Source of the DNA: Siderastrea siderea
Taxonomy: Eukaryota > Cnidaria > Anthozoa > Scleractinia > Rhizangiidae
Assembly: GCA_964030785.1 (NCBI GenBank)
Contig: OZ034967.1
Location: 60,781,212 to 60,845,211 of the forward strand
Direction: 5' to 3'
Length of the DNA: 64,000 bases
In this document: positions 33,886 to 45,228 of the stretch, one piece after another
Position numbering within the stretch: the stretch's first letter is position 1
Layout of the letters: every line of letters begins with the position of its first letter
Translations under genes and position numbers: made by a program
The notes under the pieces: model-generated
What the model was told of the DNA's origin: nothing
What the model saw: only the letters and a program-made list of their open reading frames with translations
The model's database searches: none

Positions 33886-35045
33886 GGAAAATCAGGATCG
33901 GGGATCAAGGATTGAGGATCAAGGATCAGGGATCGAGGATCGAGGATCGAGGATCGGGGATCGGGGATCGAGGATCGAGGATCAAGTATCAGAGATTAGA
34001 GATCGAGGAAAAATAGAAAAATATTAATAAAAATAAAAATAAAACAAATAAAATATTATTATTAAAATACTGTTATTGTACAATTAATGTTATTATTATT
34101 ATTGTTAAATTTAAAAGATATATATTAAAAAATTATAAACGATCAAGCATTGATTTGAAATTATTATTTCTTTATTATTTTTGACGGCATGAAAGTCGGT
34201 CGAAAAGGTCGAAATATGGAAAACATTTCCTACCAAATATACTCGAGCACACCGAAATTCTCGGCGGTCAAGCGTGGTCAGTTATTATCTCGTAAAAGGC
34301 CGTTCATAACGGAGACTTAAAATGCGATTTTAGTGTTTATTCCGGGGGGGGGGGGAGAGGGGTGCGTTTTGGTATAGTCTACCAGCGTTTTCTGATGCGG
34401 TTTCTGGCATTTGTTGCGATAAAAGCAAAGGGGACGGCAGCACAATCTCTGCCTCGAAGTCATACAGGAGCTTTTCGATGGGACTTCAGCAGCAATTTTA
34501 AGTGCGAATCAAATCTCCTGTGTAAACTACCAGCAATTTTTGCTGCTATTTTTTTCCTGACTGCTTTGTCTGCGATTTTGGTGCTAGGTGTATGCGATGT
34601 GAGCAAAAACACGCAATCGTTCCCTCGGGGGGCACTTCCAGGCAGACTTTGTGGCGGCCGTCCGCTTTGCTTTTATCGCAACGAATGCCGAGAAATCGCA
34701 TCAGAAAACGATGGTACTCTACACCAAATCGCACCTCCGCTCCCCCTCCAGAGAAAAAACACACTAAAATCGCATTAATAGTTGCCGTTATGAACAGCCA
34801 TTTGCGAGGTGATGACTGACCGCGCTTGACCGCCGAGAATTTCAGTGTGATCAAGTCTATTTGGTCGAAAATAATTTCGATATTTGATCTTTTCCACCTA
34901 CTTTCTCGCAATGAAAAATATAATAAATAACTAATAATTTAAAATTATCGATTAAAATATTTTTTTTACTATTTTTAATAATAAGGTTTTTATTTTCCTC
35001 GATCCTCGATCCCCGATCCCCGATCCTTGATCCTCGATCCTTACT
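33886..35045. mobile_element. Fold-back element with (GGATCGA)n terminal arrays
   Basis: A GGATCGA/GGATCAA array at 33893-34008 is matched by the inverse (TCGATCC/CCGATCC) at 34998-35040. The inner parts also pair imperfectly. TTGATCG and AT-rich blocks lie on each side. CGGCGGTCAAGCGTGGTCAG (34265) faces CTGACCGCGCTTGACCGCCG (34817). GATGCGGTTTCTGGCATT (34394) faces AGAAATCGCATCAG (34692). There is no coding content. It is a large imperfect palindrome of about 1.15 kb. Confidence 0.65.
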
Positions 35046-35103
35046 TCCCTTTCTTCCTTTCCCAGGAAACCTGCCAGCCCTCCGGGTGCGGAGCTGATCA
35101 AAG

Positions 35104-35250
35104 CTGCAGCTTGCATGCAGACGTCTCCTATTTGCTTTGCTTCTGGTCACGACATCAGGGCACGTATCTACATCTACAGATTGTAGCTTGCGTGCAGACG
35201 TCTCCTATTTCCTTGGCTTCTGGTCACGGCATCAGAGCACGTATCTGTTA
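35104..35250. repeat. Two-copy tandem repeat, about 73 bp unit
   Basis: CAGCTTGCATGCAGACGTCT at about 35104 and TAGCTTGCGTGCAGACGTCT at about 35177 each start a unit ending TCA(G)GGCACGTATCT-like. Identity is high with scattered substitutions. It abuts the fold-back element. Confidence 0.75.
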
Positions 35251-35799
35251 GCCAGGTAACAAGGATAAATAGTCCTCGCAAATTTTACGGGCTTGTGTCA
35301 AAAAAAAAAAGCCATGTTAAAATACTTTGCGGCTTTTGGAAGTCGCATCCGACGGCTCGCTGTCAAACCATGTATCCGTCAGGTAAGAGCCTAAAGCTAG
35401 GACCAGATTGGAAAAATATTTTGCTACACTATTCTTTTGTGAAACTGTTCTTGAACTTAAAAACGTGTTTGGCCTTCGCGATATCCGGGAATAGGCATAC
35501 CTCACAAAAATATAACAAGTTTTCTTTGTGTTCTTGGTCGAAGATGTGAAACAGTAAACCCGTAATTCTTGCGTGGAAGCAAACCTTATTTTTTTTGCCC
35601 GACTTTGTCCAAAAGGCATTAATTTCGGTTGGGTGTTTTGCGAGAACAGAGTGCAAACTAAACGATGCAATTCAATGTGCAGCGAAATGCGAACTTAGAC
35701 AGATACACATTTTACCTACGTTCACAAGATCTTCCAACCCTCCCGCCTAATTCTAACGAAACCGGTTGAATAACGAAACGAATGCGTTTAAATTACCAG

Positions 35800-35970
35800 A
35801 ATAGGTACGTCCGAGAGATAGGCACCTACACTGTAGCTTATTGTCGTCAGCAAGAGCCTGGAAAGAAGCACGAGTACTACTCAGATGGAATCGTGGTCCC
35901 AAGAGCTGCTGCAGACTATTTCATGGAATATGGCATCCGTGAACCTCTACCGCTCAAGAAACTTAGAGAG
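35800..35970 (+). CDS. Candidate internal exon, unrecognised protein
   Basis: A 57-codon open segment lies between an AG (TTACCAG|A) and a good donor (GAG|GTGAGA). It encodes YVREIGTYTVAYCRQQEPG, an HEYYSDGIVVPRAA stretch and GIREPLPLKKLRE. Composition looks protein-like, but the acceptor tract is poor and I found no partner exons. It could be a host exon or part of an unannotated repeat. Confidence 0.3.
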
Positions 35971-36402
35971 GTGAGAGTTTGCTTTCATTAAATTGACGGG
36001 CTTGAGACGACAATCTCTTTTGCTCGCATTTTTGGTTCATGATCATCCGTTTTGATTAGTTATACGGCTAAGTTTACAATTATAAAGGAATAGTGTCCGG
36101 AATAACCGTCCTATTTTCTGTCAAGGACAATTTATGCGCCGATCAATTCGAAAGCTCAACATCCCCCTCCCCGGGCATTTGTCCCAGTTCCCCCCTCCCT
36201 TTTTTTTTAAGATCAAAAGTCGGCTGATGCGGTGAAAAAACAACTATCCGACCTGAGGAAGAGAATCGATCACACTCTTCAACCAGTTTTTAGGAGCTGC
36301 AAAATTGGTGAAGATCTTAAGATGCATAAGCCCAAACCACCCTTAGTCAACCAACAATGCGTGGTGTACAATTATCAATGTGATCTGTGCGATGCACACA
36401 GA

Positions 36403-37189
36403 GGCCGTGTTTTCACGAGCAATTTTTCAGGTCGCTTAGCGAGTGACAACCGGAAATCTCGTAAAAACACTTGCTTTTCCGACTCGCTTAAAGTTAAGCG
36501 AGTCGGCAAACTTCAATGCAATTCTCATTAAATTTAAGCCACCGACCCAGGTAGCTTAAGCGAGTCAGCAATCAATTTCCTCCAATGAGAAGCAACTTGT
36601 GGTCAGCTCACTGACAAAGCTGTCAAATCGCACTTGAAATCGGAAATATAACACGCCGGTTCTATTTTTATGCGTCTCGCTAAACGTCTGTGACCACGGC
36701 GTAGTTTTTTTTTTCTGCGAAGATGAATAATTTTCCGTTCAACGACCCTTCTAGATCTGTTAATGACCCTGCGTATTGGTTTAGAAGCGTATGTTCGAAC
36801 CAGAATTGTGGCCTTTCTAGAACCCATACGACTTTTCTTCTGCGGCAGATCTTCCTTTGCGAATGCAAAAAATACGCCTCTGTTCTTCTTCTCCTGCCTC
36901 TGATTGTGAGCAACCTTAGCCTTTGCTGAAATTGGTTCCTTCGTCGGATGAAAACCAAGCGCATAAATACAGTAATAAAAAAAAGAAGGACGCACATGTG
37001 AGGTTCGTCCGCATCTCCCGCCATTATTCAAACTAACTTATTCACGCGCGTGCTCTCCTCAAACTACTTAAATGAAACACAATCTTACTCGTGAAAACAC
37101 CAATCATTTTTAAGTCGCTTAACGAAGTCAGTAAACAAAACACCTTCAGGAATGTTAAGCGAGACAATCGTGCTCGTGAAAACACAGCC
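36403..37189. mobile_element. 787-bp TIR MITE inside the PLE
   Basis: It starts GGCCGTGTTTTCACGAGCA and ends with the inverse TGCTCGTGAAAACACAGCC. AGA flanks both sides (36400-36402, 37190-37192). Subterminal words around AAGCGAGTCGGC and CGCTTAACGAAGTC recur. It splits the PLE frame between DLCDA and EYVGY. Tips resemble PIF/Harbinger tips, though AGA is not the usual TWA duplication. ORFs inside are not credible. Confidence 0.7.
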
Positions 37190-37899
37190 AGAGTATGTCG
37201 GCTATACTAGCCGGCATTTACACCAACGTATTGACGAACACCGTTTTTCAGTAATCGGCAAGCATCTAAAGAACGACCGCGGCATTAGATTAAGCACCAC
37301 GTATTTTTTTCCCGCGAACGGCAGAGAGTGTCACGTGACCTGACTTTTCCCGCGTTTGCAGTTTGCCGGCCGCCGTTTTTACGCGAGGAGGGCATTTTTC
37401 CCGTTTGAAGGAAACGTGAAAACGTGAGTATTTGTAGCCCATTTTAACTTAGTATTTCTACGTTTTTGATCGTATGCTTTTATAGCTATGCTTCGTTTAT
37501 TATCCTACTTCAACATTAACTGCTTGTAAAGCTAAAAGAGTTTTAAGTTCATGCGAAAATGATAAAAACTTTTCTGTATCCATTTTGTCTAGTCGCAATG
37601 GCGAACGAAAACTTTTGCAGTGCGTATTTTACCTCGTTTAAAAAGACAATTAAGAAAAACGGGCCTGGACTGTACTGGAACCTGTACTTAGTTATATTGT
37701 TTTAGATGAGTTAAAAAAGTTTCGGTTTGAACAAACATTTTGTTTAGTTTGTTTAGCGTCGTTTGCATTTTCGGCCTTTAAGTTTTTTTTCACTTTGGTA
37801 AAACGCCTAAGAAATTTTAATTTTAGCTGTAAATTAATTTTAATTGTCAGTAATGAAAACTAAAGCCATTTCTATTGTTTTCCTTTAAAAGTTTAAGCC

Positions 37900-39350
37900 A
37901 TGCCTCCATTTCGTTGGCCAAAAGTAGAGCATGATTTGGCGCTCGTCAAAGAGTTTACTGAATTGAGACCCTCGAAGCCAGAGGAGTGGGACAGATTGGC
38001 AAAACGCCTTTCTGCGGTTTTTAACAGCGAAGTGCAATTGTCTGGAAGGGGGTGCCGGGAGCACTTGGATCTGCTAATAAAAAAGCACAAAGCAAATGAA
38101 AAGAAGGCTCTAAAAAGGTATGCTCTTAAAGTCACGGTAATGTCAAGACAGTCAAGTCTGTTATGTGCTTAATCTACGTGCTGATGTTTACACCCCCTCT
38201 TTGTATTTCGTCGTATTTCAAGATCTGGCACAGAGGAAGAATACTCAGAGTTGGTCCAGCTTTTGGAAGACGTATCAACCTATCTATCCGACCTTGCTAC
38301 GAAGAAGTTATCGGCACCCAAGACAAAGGATGAGCAAGACAGGCAAAAAGGACTACAGATGCGAAATGCAGCCATGGTGACTCATACCAGTAAGTCTTTT
38401 CTGGTTATACAAAGCTGCACATAAAAATGGATTATATATTTACGTGGGAGCGGGTGTGGGGGTTAGTTTGCAAAAACCTTGAGTGTATTGAAATTGTACC
38501 CATCCACCTTAATTTTCAGAAAAAAATATACTCCCTCTACAATCACTGAGCACGAAGTTGAATATTAAGAAAGCCCTTTTATTTATTTTCTTGTGTGTAA
38601 AATGTTGATCAAAAGGAAGCTTCTATCACTTCACTCTTGAAAGCCACAAGAAAGAAATTCTACACCTTCAAAAAGGGTCCCCCCCCCCCCCCACAATAAC
38701 AGGAAAATATTATACCACTAGCAAGACCACTCCCCTAGGCCTCCTGTGACATATAAACAGTCCCTAGTTGTGAGGGATACTTTATATAAACTTGGTGGCT
38801 AACATTACTTGCTTGTGTTCTTGCCAAGACTATTTATTGCATATACAATTATGATGTGCATTTGTTTCAATTGACAGAGAGAAAGTTGTCAATGGGGATA
38901 GACAGTGATGATGATGATGATGATAACAGTGCCCCACTGCCAGTCAGTGAGGATGATGCAACTGGTAATTTTTTTTGCTTCTTTAAGATACCGAAATCTG
39001 AGCAAATAGGTTTTGCAGATGTGTTAATGGCTATGGAATTTTGAATTTTATACTTTTGAGTGGGACAGTCGCATTTGACAACTGTCTGTCTGTCTAAATA
39101 GCTAATCTGCTTTCCAAAGATTATTGCTAATGCTGAACACTTGTTTATTTTAGGGAAGAAAGCAGGGAAAGGAAAAGGAAGAGGAAGAGTAGGGGCTTCC
39201 CAGCTCCTGACGTATTTATCAGAAAAGCAGCAAGACTCGATGCAAATAAAAAAAAGAAAACTTGACATGGAAGAAAGAAAAATTGAGCTTGAGGAAAAAA
39301 GGCTTAAACTAGAGAAGGAAAAATGGGACTTTATGATTCAAAAGCATTAA
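37900..39350 (+). CDS. Harbinger accessory Myb/trihelix-like protein, 222 aa, four exons
   Basis: Exons are 37900-38117, 38223-38389, 38878-38964 and 39154-39350. All junctions are GT-AG, phases agree, and the sum is 669 bases with a stop TAA. The N-terminal 70 residues form a Myb/SANT-like or trihelix domain (KVEHDLALVKEFTELRP, EEWDRLAKRLSAVF, CREHLDLLIKKHK) expected to bind the element's ends. A poly-Asp stretch follows (DSDDDDDD), then a Gly/Lys/Arg patch (GKKAGKGKGRGRVG) and a charged C-terminal coiled coil. In PIF/Harbinger elements this partner brings the transposase to DNA and into the nucleus. The start is the first ATG, 600 bp inside the left terminus. Intact as modelled. Confidence 0.8.
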
Positions 39351-40236
39351 ATTAACACATTGACAACAAATTTACATTCTTTAATTAAATTATACAACTT
39401 TCCTCAAATGTACCATTGTGCTTTTGCTTATTTTGTACATTCTGTTGATCTGTTAATTCTTGAAAAATAAAATACTTGAATAAATAAATCATCATTATTT
39501 TTCATCACTATGTTTTTAATAAAACAACCTGACATATTGTCTAATTCTACCATGGCAGGCAGATAGATATTTGGTGCAATGACCAATATAAATAATATGT
39601 AGAGAACTACATAACTTTTATACTTTGAACATTTTGCAGTTTTTCATATACTTTTTATGTCAATATAATTTCACTACAGCACAGTGTGTGGCTCCATAAA
39701 ATGACACTTTTCCCAAAGAAGGGATAAAAAAATTCCTTGGGATTGGAGGGTTTAAAGGCCAAAAAATGTAAGAAAATGTCTGGAGCTTAATGTGAACTTC
39801 CTGAGGGGTGGGAGTAAGGCCTAGTGCAGGGATGTCATTAAGGGGCCACTGCCGGCTAATTTCACTGGCTGAAAGAGAACTTAAATCTTAATTTATGGAA
39901 CTACACATTTCAACAATCCTTTTTTGTTGGCCTGGAATTCTCTAGGCCATGAAACAAAATGTGAAAAACCATAACAAATTTTGTCTATCTGCCAATTGAA
40001 AGCCTTTTTTATATACACTTAAGAAGGCTCGATGTAGTGCAATAATTTTCTTGGAAGCCAATCTTCGATTTTTTACAAACTGCACCATAATGATCACATA
40101 TGACAAAAACTTTGATTTTTTACTGGTTTGTTAGTAACAGTGACGGTTACAGTAGCAACAGTTCTTGTTTTCTTTTTTTTTTAACAAGCTTGATTTTTTC
40201 GTGAAATTAAGATTGAGGCTTGGTATTCATTTCTTG

Positions 40237-40411
40237 ATAATACCCGATTCCCTCTATAGCGCGCGCCTGCAGGGAATCACGGTAGTTGTATTCATCAAAC
40301 CATGCGCGAGACTCGGCAACGATGCGCGTTACTGGGTCTCGCGCATGGTTTGATGAATACAACAACCGTGATTCCCTGCAGGCACGCGCTATAGAGGGAA
40401 TCGTGTATTAT
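40237..40411. mobile_element. 175-bp near-perfect palindrome (MITE)
   Basis: Two 76-bp arms (40237-40312 and 40336-40411) differ at only three positions and enclose a 23-base loop. The arms are CG-rich (GCGCGCGCC, CATGCGCGAGAC) in an AT-rich setting. It lies between the convergent Harbinger genes, just past the transposase stop. Confidence 0.85.
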
Positions 40412-40476
40412 GTTAAGGTACAGCAGTTTATAGTTTTAATACTTCAAAAATTGAGCCTCCTTAAAAAGCATAATGC

Positions 40477-43400
40477 TCAATGGTTACTCAAATATGTCTC
40501 AAGGCTTGGAGGGTCCAAGTCAAAGAAATCTCCTGTTTGAGATCCATACAAACATGTGTGGCAGTTGGCTAAAATTGCTCCAACTGCATACATCTTACCA
40601 ACTGGCTGTAAAAGCACCTTAAGGTTTTTATTAAAATCAAGAAATGCAAAATATCGGATAATTTTGCCATATCCCCATTCCACACTAGTTCTAACAGTGC
40701 TCATGTCCTTGTTGAAGCGCTCCTCATCTGGTGTTAATCTCGCTCCTCTGAAGGGGGCCAAAATGTGGCGCCTCACCGGATAGGCTGGATCGCCATATAT
40801 GACATATGGTTCACCATTTGGTTTGTTCATCTTCGTTTCTAATTTCGGCAACAAACCACTTTCAGCTAACATGAATGCGTCATGCCTTCTCCCTTCCACA
40901 GGGCCAAACAAATGGCAAATCATGCCATTTGGTGACACAACCGACTGAAATTAAAGAAATATTATGAGTATGTTGCTTTCAGCCAGAATATTATTATTTT
41001 TTACACTGATCAGATGTACAAAAAAAAATCCAAATAAAAAGTTAAATGAAAATAAAATGAGCAGAGCAAACCAATCATCTGCAGCTGAAGTTCAGTTTGA
41101 GAGGTGTTCCTTGTTTACGTATTAATTCTGTTCTCCTTTTTTTCAATTTACTATCTTTTTACCATTCAATTGTGCCATCATTCTACCTTTTAAGGGAAAG
41201 ATAACACAAATTAGTATATACTAAAACAGTAGATAGTGATTTTGGCGCACACTGATTGGCTATTTAAACTCAGAATTTCCTTTGCTATTCACCTCCGAGT
41301 AATGTGCACAAGAAAACTGTAATCTTTGAAGGGGAAAAACTAGTCGAAAATCATTCTTTCAGGCTATTTAATCTCACTGTTTTAGTATATACTAAAACAA
41401 CTATTCACCTCAGTGTCGGTGGCTAGTGGTGGATAGTTGTTAAATATCCAAAAATATCGCACAGCTAGTAGATTGACATAATTACACCTTGTGGCTTTAG
41501 TTGAAATACAGTTCTAAGCTGTTATTTTAAATACCAGGTAATAAATTTTCAGTTTAATAATACATCCATTTTTGGGGATTTAACCATTAGAACATGTGGA
41601 AATTTTACCCATTTCCATTAAATAGGGTGTATGTAGTCCCAGGGGGGCCGGCCTCAAGAGTCCTCATGGGCTCGATGAGGATAAGTAAGTAAGTAAGTAG
41701 TCCCGGGGGGGGGGGGGGGGGGACTCCGGCTTGTAAATGACAGGGATGATCGATGAATTTTTTGGGTTTGAAATTTTCAATTCCGGGATTTTTTTGGTTG
41801 GAAAATTTGGCAAGTATTTTCTTGGGTGACTTGATTTAAATAGGGGATTTTTTGGCTGTTAATAACGAACGAAAGTTCCTTGGCGTGGCCTTGGCGTATT
41901 TATGGTATGACATGGTTTTCTTTGTGTTATAATTTTGCCCCTCCTGGCAATTTAGGGGTAATTTGACAAGGGATTGTTTTGGGGGTTGTTTTTGGTTCAG
42001 GGTTATATTTGGGTTATATCGGAAGACTTAGGGATTTTTTTGAGTCCTGAGTTTTGCATCCATTCGATCATCCCCATCATTTACAAGCTGGATTACCCCC
42101 CTGGGTATGAAGTATTCACACTGACCTGGAATTTCAGACAATGTGTTCTTTTGTGTCCTGAGAACATAATGCGTTGATTACGGATGGGCCTGGTTGTAGG
42201 TCTGGCTGTCCCATCAACAAATCCCCAACAATCCTTCAGTGGGGCTCCTATAAACAGACAGCACGCACACATTGTACATTTCATTTACACAGTTAACACT
42301 TATTATATATAAAATAACTTTGGCAAAGTCCCAAAGGACATATTGGGCAATAAGTACTAAGTTTAATTTTATACTCATAGTGTAAATGTGATTTTATATG
42401 GCTATCAAAAATGCACTTTAGCAACAAAAATTATTCTGTCTGTTATGGTTAAACTTGTTGTATTGGAGATACACATCCTTTAGATAGTTTACAACTGGGC
42501 ATAGTTACACCACATCTATTTTGCGTTAAACTTGAAAATAACCTTTTGCATATATGGCCCTTGAGAAAACCTGTGCATCAAGCCAAACAAGATCTAGACT
42601 TTCCAGCAGATGTGAGAATCTATTATAGATGTCAGAAAGAATCTGTAGATAAAAAAAATACACCCTATATCAGGTTGATGTTTGCTTTAAAAATTACTGT
42701 TGCTTACTTGCCCAGAGCAACTAAAACTTTCAGTCTGGCAATTACTGCATAAATAAGCACAATTCTTTATCAGGCAACTTAAATGTTTGCATGAGTAACC
42801 ACTTTAAATTTTTAGTAAATGTGAAGAATTCCTTTAAAAACCGATAGTCCTTTCTTGGATAGAGAATTAAATTGCTCAGCTTTTTAACGTAAAATTTTTT
42901 TTCCATGACAATAATTAACGAGTCAGTGAAAGCTAGGATAAAAGGTTCCGTAATCCTGAATTGTTCACATTATAAGAAATGAAATTGAAGGAGAAATTGC
43001 ACAGGGACATATCCAGAACTTTCCCTTTGGGTGTTTTATGTTAGATATCGCCAGGGTGCTTGAGAATGAAGTGCCACCTGTGACTCCCTTTTTTTGCATC
43101 CTGTAAGAGGAGTGATAGGAACTTGAAGATCCCTATTGTTGCTCTTGCAATAATAGAACAATAGAACTAACAACAGGAACAATGCCCCTAGCCCCTAATC
43201 AATAGCACCTGCTGCACTAGAGGATCAGTAGAATGGCAAGGTTGTTACATTCTTCTTGATACGTATGAGAAAAGGTATTTATGTAAGTTGAACATTATGT
43301 ACATACTTCGTTGAATATCATACTCAGTTCTGGCTCTGCCCTTCCAAACAACTTTGCTAGCTCACACCACCGGTTTGGGTAAGCAAGTCGACGGAGTAGA

Positions 43401-44393
43401 ATTAGAAGTGCCTCTGCAGCAGGACACACTGTCCTTTGGTGACAGGTGTATGTTTGAAGTTGCAAGGCAGCAGCAAGCCTTTCAAAGTGATTTCGCTGAA
43501 ATCTTTTGGATGTAAATAAATAAAGCAACAGTTACGATCATGAATGCTTTGGGTTTCAATTTTAGAATCAGTAGTCAATCGGTTTTGGAACAAGGATCCT
43601 TGGAATCCTATTCATTACTACATCCACAACTGCATTGTCAAACTGTTGCCATGACAGTGGTCACATTTGCCAGGACTCATTGCTTGTATGTAAAATATGA
43701 AACCCGCTAGATTAGTAGATAATCTAATTAGTTATTGGCTACAAATAAAGTCAATAAACACACAAAAACAAGATGTGCGAAGTAACCTGAACATATTCTC
43801 AAAATCGACTTCGGGAATGTCCATATAATTAATATGGCAGCCCAGTTCTTTTTGGAGAGGCAGCAGTGTCCATAACAACATCATCTCCAAGTCATCGTCG
43901 TCACTAGACGTAGAACTCGAATCGTCTGAATCCTCTTCCATTGCTAGCATTAGCTGTATTATTTCGCGTTGCTCCCGCCTGAATGAAATAAAAATTAAAA
44001 TGCCGAGATAGCACTTACACAACCCACGACGTCTTATCTCGAAACTTGTGAATGCTTTGTGCTGTCTGGAATATGTCTTTGCATGTAACAATTTGTATAC
44101 TTTATCGTTTGGGAAAAAATATAGATATATAAGGCCAAACCAAAAACACTCAAAGGCGGCCCCAAAACTGAACCGGCAGGGACGAGAAACATTTGTTTTT
44201 GTTTACTTGGCCTAATTAACTGGCTCCAAAACCACTTATTCCGGCTACGGGAGATGTTTTTAAACCAAATAAACGAATCTATCTCGTCAAGGGATACATC
44301 CATAAATTATCTAACAGGTGTATGACTTCAATTTCAGGTAGAAAACAAACAAAAAACATGAAAGATAACCTCTCACCTTCGCTTCGCAGCCAT
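40477..44393 (-). CDS. Harbinger DDE transposase, 364 aa, six exons
   Basis: Minus-strand exons are 44393-44377, 43978-43787, 43502-43307, 42642-42543, 42247-42126 and 40944-40477. Each junction is GT-AG, the phases fit, and the sum is 1095 bases ending in TGA. The order is a short start (MAAKRRREQ), an acidic Asp/Ser stretch, and a helix-turn-helix-like N-terminal region (FQRNHFERLAAALQL, PNRWCELAKLFGR). The DDE_4-type nuclease follows, with its first Asp in WGFVDGTARP, then FSGHKRTHCLKFQ and FGPVEGRRHDAFML. The second Asp is in VIYGDPAYP and the Glu in TSVEWGYGKI. All three catalytic acids are present, so this could be an active transposase. It cuts and inserts at TWA trinucleotides. Confidence 0.85.
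41213..41399. mobile_element. Short TIR MITE with TATA-type flanks
   Basis: TACTAAAACAGT near 41219-41230 faces ACTGTTTTAGTA near 41377-41387, both bounded by TATA. The layout is mariner-like. It lies in the last intron of the Harbinger transposase. Confidence 0.55.
41702..42106. mobile_element. G-rich-ended MITE in transposase intron
   Basis: The left end (poly-G, then CTTGTAAATGACAGGGATGATCGA) faces the inverse at the right (TCGATCATCCCCATCATTTACAAG, then C-rich). The interior is T- and G-rich with TTTTTTGG words. Its right end is about 20 bp from the donor of transposase exon 5 (42126). No clear target duplication was found. Confidence 0.65.
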
Positions 44394-44720
44394 CTTTGCA
44401 ACAAAACAAAATGTTGCGACCAAACGCCGCGCGAGCTTGGACACTAGTTTCCAGGTCTGCCGTGTCAACGGGAAGCTTAAACAGACAAATCGGCAAACGA
44501 CACCGGCAAACGACAAACGGCTAGCTGACGTTCGGCGTTCGACGTTTCCGCGGTGCTTAATCTCACTCCGACCTTAACAGCAACTTTTCCGTCCTCAAGA
44601 AATGCGGCGGAAAACTGGACTGTTTAATTTACGAAATGTTGTTTATAAAGAAGAAGAAACCAAGACTGAACACGCGATCGGACTCTATCCGCGCAAAACT
44701 ATTTATTTAGGCATACTTAC

Positions 44721-45164
44721 TGCAGCGAAATATAAGCCACAAGAGACCCTTGGGAAATTTCCCATGAGACTTAGCGCGCGTTCAGTTGAAACACGTGTGC
44801 TTGCGATCGTCAGATTAGTCAAAGTTATCTCGCTAGTTTCGTTGGAAATCAAGCGTTTTGTTTAGATTCTTAAGATTTTATCCAGTCCATTACCCTCGTC
44901 GCTGGACGAAGGTAATTTGTAGCTCGATTTTCCTTTGTATTATTTTGCTTTTCGTGTTATTTTCTTGTATTTTGTTACCACGAGCCGAGTCGCGTAGGTG
45001 CAAATTTCTCATCGAATTTTGTCGTATACATCTTTGCCTTTTAGTTTTACGGTTCTGTCTGTATCCTGCTGAGGAAATTAAAGAATCTGTAATTCTGCCA
45101 GCTATACATGTGGTTTACTCTTGGATTTTGAAGCTATTTACCGAGCGAAAGGTCGTCGGTAACA
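44721..45164 (+). repeat. BEL copy 1 5' LTR
   Basis: Begins TGCAGCGAAA and ends GGTAACA, conforming to TG...CA. It is the same length as the 3' LTR, with five substitutions and no gaps. Confidence 0.95.
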
Positions 45165-45228
45165 GTAAAACTTTGGATGCGAGTCCGTGGACTGGACACA
45201 AGGACATTGGATCTCGGATTATCTCAAG

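Larger units (their letters stand above)
37288..44562. mobile_element. PIF/Harbinger DNA transposon with both genes readable
   Basis: Short terminal inverted repeats GATTAAGCACC(A/G)CG mark the ends at 37288 and 44562; the flanking trinucleotides are TTA and TCA, a slightly mismatched duplication. Inside are two convergent spliced genes: the Myb-like accessory protein (plus, 37900-39350) and the DDE transposase (minus, 44393-40477). Both assemble in frame without stops. Two or three MITEs have landed inside (40237-40411, 41213-41399, 41702-42106), in non-coding parts only. PLE coding sequence lies immediately outside both ends. Confidence 0.85.

Noticed and set aside
33893..34008. CRISPR-like array
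   Set aside because: Seven-base units are contiguous with no spacers, in a eukaryotic repeat context.
36603..37031. Basic 142-codon minus-strand ORF
   Set aside because: It lies entirely inside the 787-bp MITE, and two overlapping frames are equally open.
37152..37343. Independent small gene
   Set aside because: It is the PLE GIY-YIG fragment read from the end of the MITE into the Harbinger element.
38867..39268. Minus-strand ORF of 133 codons
   Set aside because: It is antisense to Harbinger accessory exons whose splice phases agree.
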